Shown here: in pieces, positions 1 to 3,879 of the stretch | How positions within the stretch are numbered: position 1 is the stretch's first letter | Layout of the letters: every line of letters begins with the position of its first letter | Assembly: GCA_028275245.1 (NCBI GenBank) | Contig: JAPWVA010000099.1 | Coordinates: 1 to 5,503 of the forward strand | Direction of reading: 5' to 3' | DNA length: 5,503 bases | Source: Actinomycetota bacterium | GTDB taxonomy: Bacteria; Actinomycetota; Geothermincolia; Geothermincolales; RBG-13-55-18 | Notes under the pieces: model-generated | Databases searched by the model: none | What the model was told of the DNA's origin: nothing | Seen by the model: the letters and a program-made list of their open reading frames with translations, nothing else | Translations under genes and position numbers: made by a program

Positions 1-52
1 CGCGTAAAAAAGGAAAGAGGGTGGGCGAGAGATGAAGGCGAAGGATCAGGAG

Positions 53-298
53 ATGAAGGCAACGGGCATAGTCCGCAAGATCGACGAGCTGGGTAGGGTC
101 GTCATACCCATGGAGTTGCGCAGGACGCTCGACATCAAGCAGAAAGACCCCCTGGAGATCTTCGTCCAGGGTGAGAACATCATCCTCAGGAAGTACCAGC
201 CCGGCTGCGTGTTCTGCGGGAGCCAGGAGAAGCTGAAGAAGTTCAAGAACCACGAGGTCTGCACCAAGTGCATCTCGGACCTCAAGCGCAAGGCCTGA
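53..298 (+). CDS. AbrB/SpoVT-family transition-state regulator with Cys4 (zinc-ribbon-like) C-terminus
   Basis: This 81-aa protein opens with an N-terminal AbrB/SpoVT swapped-hairpin DNA-binding domain (about residues 1-48). The stretch MKATGIVRKIDELGRVVIP is nearly identical to the start of Bacillus SpoVT and AbrB, followed by ELRRTLDI and KDPLEIFV. Proteins of this family bind DNA as dimers or tetramers and repress post-exponential genes. The C-terminus lacks the AbrB multimerisation helix and the SpoVT GAF domain. It has two CxxC pairs instead (Cys52/Cys55 and Cys70/Cys73, 14 residues apart), which suggests one bound zinc. I chose the ATG at 53 because it gives the family N-terminus and has AAGGA at 41-45 with 7-nt spacing. 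An in-frame ATG at 32 would add seven residues (MKAKDQE) and has only a loose purine-rich upstream stretch, but it remains possible. The promoter lies outside the window. The gene converges on rsmA and ends at a shared hairpin. Family assignment is firm; the targets are unknown. Confidence 0.93.
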   Translation: MKATGIVRKIDELGRVVIPMELRRTLDIKQKDPLEIFVQGENIILRKYQPGCVFCGSQEKLKKFKNHEVCTKCISDLKRKA

Positions 299-318
299 GG
301 TTCCACGGCAAGGCAAGG

Positions 319-354
319 GAGGACGGGCCGCGCGCCCGTCCTTTCAGTTTTCCC
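319..354. terminator. Intrinsic terminator between convergent abrB-like gene and rsmA
   Basis: GGACGGGC (321-328) is perfectly complementary to GCCCGTCC (334-341), with a 5-nt loop. A320-T342 and the wobble pair G319-T343 extend the stem. On the + strand the stem is followed by TTCAGTTTTCC, a broken T-tract suited to ending the abrB-like transcript. On the - strand the stem begins within two bases of the rsmA stop (TGA, 346-344), but the following TCCCTTGCCTTG is a poor T-tract. It is therefore likely stronger for the + gene and possibly bidirectional. Confidence 0.6.
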
Positions 355-1201
355 ACCTTTCACCAGAAAGTAGGCGGAAAAGGACATGGAGTTCCCCGGG
401 GGAGAGTTGCTCTGCCCGGCACATGGGATCTTTTCCCATCCTTTCCAGCGCCGAGATCACTGTTTCCCGGGAATGGCCTTCCCATCCCGCCAGGTTGTTG
501 GCCAGCGTCTTGCGGCGGTGGGAGAACGCCCGGTCAATGAATTGGAAGATAATGGATATATCCTCCGGACTGGGATGGGGACTTCTGGGCGTGATCTTTA
601 CCAGGGCCGATTCTACCCTGGGAGGGGGCAGGAAAACGGAGGGGGGCACAAGCGCCAGCCTCTTCACCTCGCACAGGTGCTGGAGCTTGGCGGACACGGC
701 GCCGTAATCAGGGTCTCCCGGGTTGGCGCAGTAGCGATCGGCCAGCTCCCTTTGCACGATGACCACCAGGAGCTCCAGGCGGGGTACCTCCAACAGGGCC
801 TTGAAAATGAAGGGAGTGGCTATGTTATAGGGGAGGTTGGAGACCATGATGACCCTCTCCTCCGGACCGAATAGCCTTCCCAACGGCGTCCTCAGGGCGT
901 CTCCCCGTACCAGCACCAAGTGAGGGTGCCGTCCCAGCGTGTCCTCCAGTGCACGGCAGAGGGCCTCGTCCGCCTCTACCGCCACCACCCTCCTAGCCCT
1001 AGCCAGTAGCTCCTCCGTCAGGGCGCCCAGGCCGGGACCGACCTCCAGGACCGTGATTTCCCCGTGGGGAGAAGCGGCCTCCAGTTGGCGGCGCAAAACG
1101 TTGCCATCCACCAGGAAGTGCTGCCCCAGGCCTTTCCTGGGCCGTATCCCGTAAGTGGCCATGAGCTCGGCCACCCTTCCCGGTTTCACCAGTTCTCCCA
1201 T
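344..1201 (-). CDS. rsmA: 16S rRNA (adenine(1518)-N6/adenine(1519)-N6)-dimethyltransferase RsmA (KsgA)
   Basis: The 285-aa protein has the usual RsmA length (E. coli 273, B. subtilis 292). It uses SAM to dimethylate the two adjacent adenines in the 3'-terminal helix 45 loop of 16S rRNA late in 30S assembly. Landmarks in order are GLGQHFLVDGNVL (24-36), the SAM-binding motif EVGPGLGALTEEL (53-65), acidic motif II AVEADE (74-79), GDAL (100-103), the catalytic NLPYNIATP (122-130), the YGAVSAKLQ region (166-174), VFLPPPRVESALVKI (189-203) and FSHRRKTLANNL (226-237). The ATG at 1201 is supported because RVAELMATYGIRPRKGLGQ aligns with the start of B. subtilis KsgA. Its Shine-Dalgarno is weak (AGGA two bases before ATG). 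An internal ATG at 1162 has AAGGGTGG upstream but would remove aligned residues. The gene runs opposite to ispE, whereas in Bacillus both are on the same strand. Losing RsmA gives kasugamycin resistance in known bacteria. Confidence 0.97.
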   Translation of the reverse strand: MGELVKPGRVAELMATYGIRPRKGLGQHFLVDGNVLRRQLEAASPHGEITVLEVGPGLGALTEELLARARRVVAVEADEALCRALEDTLGRHPHLVLVRGDALRTPLGRLFGPEERVIMVSNLPYNIATPFIFKALLEVPRLELLVVIVQRELADRYCANPGDPDYGAVSAKLQHLCEVKRLALVPPSVFLPPPRVESALVKITPRSPHPSPEDISIIFQFIDRAFSHRRKTLANNLAGWEGHSRETVISALERMGKDPMCRAEQLSPGELHVLFRLLSGERWEN

Positions 1202-1299
1202 GTCCTATCACTTCTCTCTATCCTGGGACACGTCGCCATGCAGCCCATGGCGCCGAAAGGGCACCCGGCCTGTTTTCGCCGGGCCGCCGGAGTGGTCCT

Positions 1300-1335
1300 C
1301 CCGCTGGCATTCCCGCTGGCATCCCCGTTGCGATC
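1300..1335. repeat. 12-bp tandem repeat, two near-perfect copies plus one degenerate
   Basis: CCCGCTGGCATT (1300-1311) is followed directly by CCCGCTGGCATC (1312-1323) and a degenerate third unit CCCGTTGCGATC (1324-1335, 9 of 12 matches). A related CCGCTGGCGTCC occurs at 1389-1400. The period is a multiple of three, so frames reading through it show a repeated tetrapeptide, for example GMPA-GMPA on the - strand. No coding role is established. Slippage in non-coding DNA explains it equally well. Confidence 0.7.
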
Positions 1336-1479
1336 CTCCGGGGGCTGAGTCGGTCCCTGAAGGGTAGTCCGCTCCCACCAAGGTTTTCCGCTGGCGTCCC
1401 CTGGCTGGAGGGTACGCCTGGTTGGCCCCATGGGGGGATTTGACCCCGCCGGTAGAACCCGAATGGACTGTGGCGATCA

Positions 1480-1515
1480 AAGCCGAAGCCCTGACCCAAG
1501 CCGAGGCCTTGACCC
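1480..1515. repeat. 18-bp tandem duplication
   Basis: Two adjacent 18-bp units, AAGCCGAAGCCCTGACCC (1480-1497) and AAGCCGAGGCCTTGACCC (1498-1515), differ at only two positions. The repeat lies mid-spacer between rsmA and ispE. It could be a slippage product, or a paired site for a DNA-binding protein, since the 18-bp spacing is a little under two helical turns. Nothing else in the window matches it. Confidence 0.7.
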
Positions 1516-1589
1516 CGGCCAGGTCCTTCAACAGATGGGTTCACGGCCGCTCATGGGGGAGAAGGAAACCGGAAAAAGAGTCCCCCCGG

Positions 1590-1629
1590 GGTCGCTTCCG
1601 CCTTCCCGGGAGCTCCCCGCGGAGCGACC
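1590..1629. repeat. Imperfect inverted repeat (11-bp stem, one bulge)
   Basis: GGTCGCTTCCGC (1590-1601) pairs with GCGGAGCGACC (1619-1629), giving 11 base pairs with one bulged T. The 17-base loop itself contains the palindrome GGGAGCTCCC (1608-1617). No T-tract follows on the + strand. On the - strand a TTTTT occurs about a dozen bases beyond the stem, too far for a standard terminator. It may be a structured transcript element or an operator. Stems of this size can arise by chance at this GC content. Confidence 0.4.
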
Positions 1630-1733
1630 GTCCCCCAGGGCTGGGAACCACCGCCTAGCGGGCTCTTACCGTCACCGCGTCCTCACTCACCCATTAAGGA
1701 TACCGCTATGAGGGGGGTTTTTCCTGGTCATCT

Positions 1734-1870
1734 CCGGGCGGGGTGGCGAAGTCTGGTGTTAAGCTTTTACCAGAGGCGCCCGGCGAGGGAGGATGTAAGC
1801 CCCCTCGGCGGAGCCTATGACCCGGGGTCTTCCCGGCGAACCTCCGGGGTGGATTCGTTGGCCCGAGGGG
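1734..1870 (+). promoter_or_regulatory. Candidate structured 5' leader of ispE, with a stem covering the RBS
   Basis: Three nested or sequential pairings are visible. An outer stem CCGGGCG (1734-1740) pairs with CGCCCGG (1777-1783). An inner stem TCTGGT (1752-1757) pairs with ACCAGA (1769-1774), across an 11/2-nt internal loop. Downstream, CCCCTCGG (1801-1808) is perfectly complementary to CCGAGGGG (1863-1870), and that 3' arm is the Shine-Dalgarno region of ispE. Inside this last stem, CCCGG (1832-1836) can pair either with CCGGG at 1822-1826 or with CCGGG at 1844-1848, so two folds exclude each other. This resembles a translational switch, but I match it to no known riboswitch. Seven- to eight-base complementarities are only moderately improbable in GC-rich DNA, and the stretch is also an open frame continuous with ispE. 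Confidence 0.3.
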
Positions 1871-1878
1871 ATGGTGGG

Positions 1879-2751
1879 ATGAGAAAAAAGCTGATGTTGG
1901 AGGCGCCGGCCAAGGTAAACCTTTTCCTCGCGGTGGGGGGGAGGAGGCCGGACGGCTATCACGAGGTCCTCACCCTGCTCCAGGCGGTGGAGCTTTGCGA
2001 TCTGATAGTGGTGGAACTTTCTTCCAGCACCAGGATCGAGCTTGAGGTGGAGGGAGACGTCCCGAGGGATGAGGGCAACCTTTGTCTCAGAGCGGCGAGG
2101 GTCTTCCAGGAGAGGATCGGGCGGGGATTGGGGGCGAGGATAGGGCTCCGTAAGCGGATACCGGTGGGCGCAGGATTGGGCGGGGGTAGTTCCGATGCGG
2201 CGGCGGTGCTTTTGGGGTTGAACCTGCTGCTGGGGGAGCCCCTGAAGCGCGAGGAGTTGGAAGGGGCAGCGGCTGAGCTGGGCTCCGATGTGCCCTTTTT
2301 CCTGCGGGGAGGAACGGCGGTGGCGGAGGGGAGGGGAGAGCGGGTTCGCGGGCTATCCCCAGCCGAGGAGATCTGGGTTCTCCTCTTGAACCCGGGATTC
2401 GCCCTCTCCACTGCGGATGTGTACCGGGAGTTCGACCGGCTTAACCCATCGCCTCTTCCCCCTGGGATCCTTCCCCGGGGCCTGGTCAGGGGCCTGGAGA
2501 AGGGGGACCTGGAGGAGGTGGGAGACCATATCAGGAACGACCTTATCGAGGCGGCCCTCCGACTGGCACCAGGGCTAGGTAGCCTGCTGGAAAAGCTGGG
2601 AAGGGAGGGGCCTGGGGGGATGAGCGGAAGCGGCCCCACCCTTTTTCTTCTCTCCCGGGACGAGGAGGCCCTCGTGAGGACGGGGATCAAGATGGCCTTT
2701 CCCTGGAGCTCGGTGGCCAGATTCCGCGAAAAGGGGGTGGCCCCTCTTTGA
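1879..2751 (+). CDS. ispE: 4-diphosphocytidyl-2-C-methyl-D-erythritol kinase IspE
   Basis: This GHMP-superfamily kinase phosphorylates CDP-methylerythritol at the 2-hydroxyl using ATP, a middle step of the MEP (non-mevalonate) isoprenoid pathway in the cytoplasm. From the ATG at 1879 it is 290 aa (E. coli 283). The substrate motif EAPAKVNLFLAV (8-19) contains the catalytic Lys12 and is followed by RPDGYHEV. The ATP-binding GHMP motif IPVGAGLGGGSSDAAAVLLGLN spans about 94-115. ELGSDVPFF (133-141) supplies the catalytic Asp137, and motif 3 GGMSGSGPTLFLL spans 246-258. The frame stays open upstream to 1708, but those 57 residues align with nothing in the family. MRKKLMLEAPAKVNLF is the natural N-terminus, with GAGGGG (1865-1870) 8 nt before it. 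An ATG at 1894 is a poorer alternative. The RBS falls in the 3' arm of an inverted repeat, so translation may be controlled. No obvious terminator follows. Confidence 0.96.
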   Translation: MRKKLMLEAPAKVNLFLAVGGRRPDGYHEVLTLLQAVELCDLIVVELSSSTRIELEVEGDVPRDEGNLCLRAARVFQERIGRGLGARIGLRKRIPVGAGLGGGSSDAAAVLLGLNLLLGEPLKREELEGAAAELGSDVPFFLRGGTAVAEGRGERVRGLSPAEEIWVLLLNPGFALSTADVYREFDRLNPSPLPPGILPRGLVRGLEKGDLEEVGDHIRNDLIEAALRLAPGLGSLLEKLGREGPGGMSGSGPTLFLLSRDEEALVRTGIKMAFPWSSVARFREKGVAPL

Positions 2752-2792
2752 GGAAGCCTTTGAGGGAGGTTCGACGCGAGTCCGGTTGGGGG

Positions 2793-3050
2793 ATGGACCC
2801 GCAGGAGATCGCCTTGGCGGCCAAGGTGAAAGGGATGCGCCGCCTGGGCACCTCGTCGTGCTCCACGGACGATCGGAAGGCAAGGTCCCCGCGGGGCCGG
2901 GTGGAGGCTAGACCTCTATTCTGGTACGCCCGGAATGCGGCTTTCCCGGGGGCCCTGCAGTCGTTTTCACCGGCATTCTCCGAAGGTGATTTATCTGTCC
3001 GTGGATCCAGGGAGGTGCAAGGGAAGGAAAAGCCGGCGGGTTTACCTTGA
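2793..3050 (+). CDS. Doubtful small ORF between ispE and spoVG (hypothetical)
   Basis: From the ATG at 2793 the frame encodes 85 aa that I do not recognise. The first third (MDPQEIALAAKVKGMRRLGT) is plausible helical, charged protein, and its third codon positions are almost all G or C, as in neighbouring genes. Beyond about residue 35 it becomes Pro/Gly/Arg-rich, and codons such as tta, tct, cta and gat appear. That looks like non-coding drift or a decayed end. There is no transmembrane segment, signal peptide or metal motif. Upstream GGTTGGGGG is a poor ribosome site. The frame is open back to a TTG at 2748 that overlaps the ispE stop, so a translationally coupled start is possible. Small hairpins (CCTTGG/CCAAGG at 2812-2826 and TCACC/GGTGA at 2967-2989) lie inside it. 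In Bacillus this slot holds purR and yabJ, and I see no similarity to either. A spurious frame is the most likely reading. Confidence 0.2.
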   Translation: MDPQEIALAAKVKGMRRLGTSSCSTDDRKARSPRGRVEARPLFWYARNAAFPGALQSFSPAFSEGDLSVRGSREVQGKEKPAGLP

Positions 3051-3079
3051 AAAACGGAGTCATCGGGCATTAATATAGT
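3047..3079 (+). promoter_or_regulatory. Probable promoter of spoVG
   Basis: This is the most AT-rich patch in the window. A -35-like TTGAAA (3047-3052) is followed after 18 nt by TAATAT (3071-3076). The better -10 match TATAGT (3074-3079) would need a 21-nt spacer. The overlap of candidates leaves the exact boxes uncertain. I looked for the sigma-H pattern that drives B. subtilis spoVG (AGGA...GAAT) and did not find it. A transcript starting near 3085 would have a leader of about 35-40 nt before the GTG at 3122. Confidence 0.4.
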
Positions 3080-3121
3080 TTAAAATTGTTAGGTATTGTG
3101 AAAAGTGGGGGGATAGCGGTC

Positions 3122-3415
3122 GTGAAAATCACCAGGGTGACGGTGCGAGAGATCGACATGAACATGGTCAAGGGATTGGCCAGCGTGGTCTTCGATGACT
3201 GCTTCGTGGTTCACGACCTGCGGGTGGTGGATGGGGACAGGGGTTACTTCGTGGCAATGCCTTCCAGGAAGCTACCCAACGGGGAGTTCAAGGACATAGC
3301 CCACCCCCTCAACCAGGAGACCCGGGACATGATCCAGGAGGCGGTGCTCAAGGCCTTCTTCCAGATGAAGAGGGAAAAGGAGGAGAAGGCCGGGAAGGCG
3401 CAGGCCAAGGAATGA
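3122..3415 (+). CDS. spoVG: SpoVG family RNA/DNA-binding regulatory protein
   Basis: The 97-aa product matches the length of B. subtilis SpoVG. SpoVG proteins are small, site-specific nucleic-acid-binding regulators. In Bacillus SpoVG affects asymmetric septation, and in Staphylococcus and Borrelia it controls capsule, cell-wall or metabolic genes. The diagnostic core is FVVHDLRVVDGDRGYFVAMPSRKLPNGEFKDIAHP (28-62), followed by a helix with ETRDMIQEAVLKAF and a Lys/Glu-rich tail (KREKEEKAGKAQAKE). The GTG at 3122 gives VKITRVTVREI, the normal family N-terminus, and GGGGGGA lies about 10 nt upstream. An upstream TTG at 3086 would add a non-conserved 12-residue leader. It sits two genes before glmU, close to the Bacillus arrangement, but a tRNA gene lies between. 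Having spoVG does not by itself show that the organism sporulates, since many non-sporulating bacteria keep it. No terminator is evident before the tRNA promoter. Confidence 0.95.
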   Translation: MKITRVTVREIDMNMVKGLASVVFDDCFVVHDLRVVDGDRGYFVAMPSRKLPNGEFKDIAHPLNQETRDMIQEAVLKAFFQMKREKEEKAGKAQAKE

Positions 3416-3473
3416 CCGCTACGGGCGTGCGAAGGACCCGGGGCGGTTGGATTCCCGGTACGGGTTCGGGATA

Positions 3474-3502
3474 AAGACCCCCATTGAAAACTGGAGTATA
3501 AT
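3474..3502 (+). promoter_or_regulatory. Promoter of tRNA-Gln
   Basis: A perfect -10 box TATAAT lies at 3497-3502. With a 17-nt spacer the -35 position reads AAGACC (3474-3479), which matches the GAC core of TTGACA. Initiation near 3509 would leave a 5' leader of roughly 40 nt for RNase P to remove before the mature tRNA at 3552. A TTGAAA at 3484-3489 is too close to serve as the -35. Confidence 0.6.
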
Positions 3503-3551
3503 CTCCTTTGAAGGGTTCGCCCGGGAGGAAGCGTGCCCCCCGGGTGTTCTC

Positions 3552-3625
3552 TGGGGCGTGGCCAAGCGGTAAGGCAGCGGCCTTTGGAGCCGCGATCGTA
3601 GGTTCGAATCCTACCGCCCCAACCA
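3552..3625 (+). tRNA. tRNA-Gln (anticodon UUG), CCA encoded
   Basis: A complete cloverleaf can be drawn. The acceptor stem is TGGGGCG (3552-3558) with CGCCCCA (3615-3621). The D-arm is GCC...GGC with loop AAGCGGTAA. The anticodon stem is GCGGC (3577-3581) with GCCGC (3589-3593), around loop CTTTGGA, which puts TTG at 3584-3586 (reads CAA, Gln). The variable loop is GATC. The T-arm is GTAGG-TTCGAAT-CCTAC (3598-3614), followed by discriminator A and a genomically encoded CCA. The U1-A72 pair is the weak first pair characteristic of bacterial tRNA-Gln. The gene is solitary, with its own promoter upstream and an intrinsic terminator directly downstream. Confidence 0.96.
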
Positions 3626-3630
3626 GGATG

Positions 3631-3653
3631 AAGGGGTTTCACCCCTTATTTTT
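3631..3653 (+). terminator. Intrinsic terminator of tRNA-Gln
   Basis: AAGGGGT (3631-3637) pairs with ACCCCTT (3641-3647) around a TTC loop and is followed by ATTTTT (3648-3653). It starts six bases after the encoded CCA, the normal position for ending a single-tRNA transcript. This means glmU probably needs its own promoter or read-through. Confidence 0.8.
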
Positions 3654-3675
3654 ATGCCGTTGTTCTTATGCCGTT
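3652..3675. repeat. 10-bp direct repeat with 14-bp period
   Basis: TTATGCCGTT occurs at 3652-3661 and again at 3666-3675, separated by GTTC. It begins in the T-tract of the tRNA terminator. It is probably a small duplication, with no function that I can assign. Confidence 0.5.
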
Positions 3676-3738
3676 CCGGCGCGTGCTCCCGGCTGGCATT
3701 AGCATCCCCAAGGCCATCGGACCGCCTTTCCTTTCCCC

Positions 3739-3805
3739 GTGAACGCCGGCCGCGAACCCGGCGGCGCGGGTTCACCCCCCGCTGGTAGGGAGCGGAGCCT
3801 CTACC
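3739..3805 (+). promoter_or_regulatory. Competing hairpins in the glmU upstream spacer
   Basis: Two folds exclude each other. In the first, GTGAAC (3739-3744) pairs with GTTCAC (3770-3775), and inside it GCCGG (3745-3749) pairs with CCGGC (3758-3762). In the second, GAACCCG (3754-3760) pairs with CGGGTTC (3767-3773). A third short stem, GGTAG (3784-3788) with CTACC (3801-3805), follows. No run of T directly follows any of these stems. It could be a regulatory leader if transcription starts upstream, or simply GC-rich self-complementarity. It does not resemble the glmS ribozyme. Confidence 0.25.
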
Positions 3806-3820
3806 TAATACTATCTTGTT

Positions 3821-3849
3821 TTCTCCCCCCCTCGGCTATTGGATAGAAT
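3821..3849 (+). promoter_or_regulatory. Possible promoter of glmU-prs
   Basis: TAGAAT (3844-3849) matches the -10 consensus at five of six positions. The -35 position at 17-nt spacing reads TTCTCC (3821-3826), with only three matches. An alternative TACTAT lies at 3809-3814 with no good -35. Initiation near 3856 would leave a leader of about 25 nt before the GTG at 3880. If so, the hairpins at 3739-3805 would not be part of this transcript. Confidence 0.3.
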
Positions 3850-3879
3850 AGGGGCGGCAAGAGGGAAAGGAGAGACGAG

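Larger units (their letters stand above)
1202..1878. other. Gene-less spacer between divergent rsmA and ispE
   Basis: About 680 bases carry no protein I recognise. Several GC-rich open frames overlap on both strands. One reads 1544 to 1218 on the - strand and is Gly/Pro-rich, another reads 1430 to 1711 on the + strand, and a third is an open upstream extension of ispE from 1708. None has a family motif or convincing start, and their mutual overlap is what a stop-poor GC-rich sequence gives. The spacer contains a 12-bp repeat cluster (1300-1335), an 18-bp tandem duplication (1480-1515), hairpins at 1264-1283 and 1590-1629, and a set of inverted repeats directly before ispE (1734-1870). Promoters for both divergent genes should lie here, but I find no clear -35/-10 pair. 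Confidence 0.6.

Noticed and set aside
1218..1544. Minus-strand 108-codon Gly/Pro-rich open frame just upstream of rsmA
   Set aside because: No recognised family, its composition is set by short DNA repeats, it overlaps other open frames on both strands, and there is no convincing ribosome binding site. A stop-poor GC-rich background explains it.
1590..1629. The large hairpin as a rho-independent terminator
   Set aside because: No T-tract adjoins either side, and no gene is known to end here on either strand.
1734..1790. Known riboswitch or T-box in front of ispE
   Set aside because: I looked for T-box, cobalamin, SAM, TPP, THF, c-di-GMP and c-di-AMP signature segments and found none. Only generic hairpins are visible.
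1708..1878. Upstream extension of ispE by 57 residues
   Set aside because: The residues do not resemble any IspE N-terminus, and the ATG at 1879 gives the family-typical start with a ribosome binding site in place.
3244..3642. Minus-strand 132-codon frame antisense to spoVG and the tRNA
   Set aside because: It is antisense to a clear SpoVG gene and reads through a complete tRNA, so it is a shadow frame.
3762..3783. T-arm-like GCGGG-TTCACCC-CCCGC suggesting a second tRNA or tRNA remnant
   Set aside because: The loop lacks the required A at position 58, and no anticodon arm, D-arm or acceptor stem can be drawn around it.
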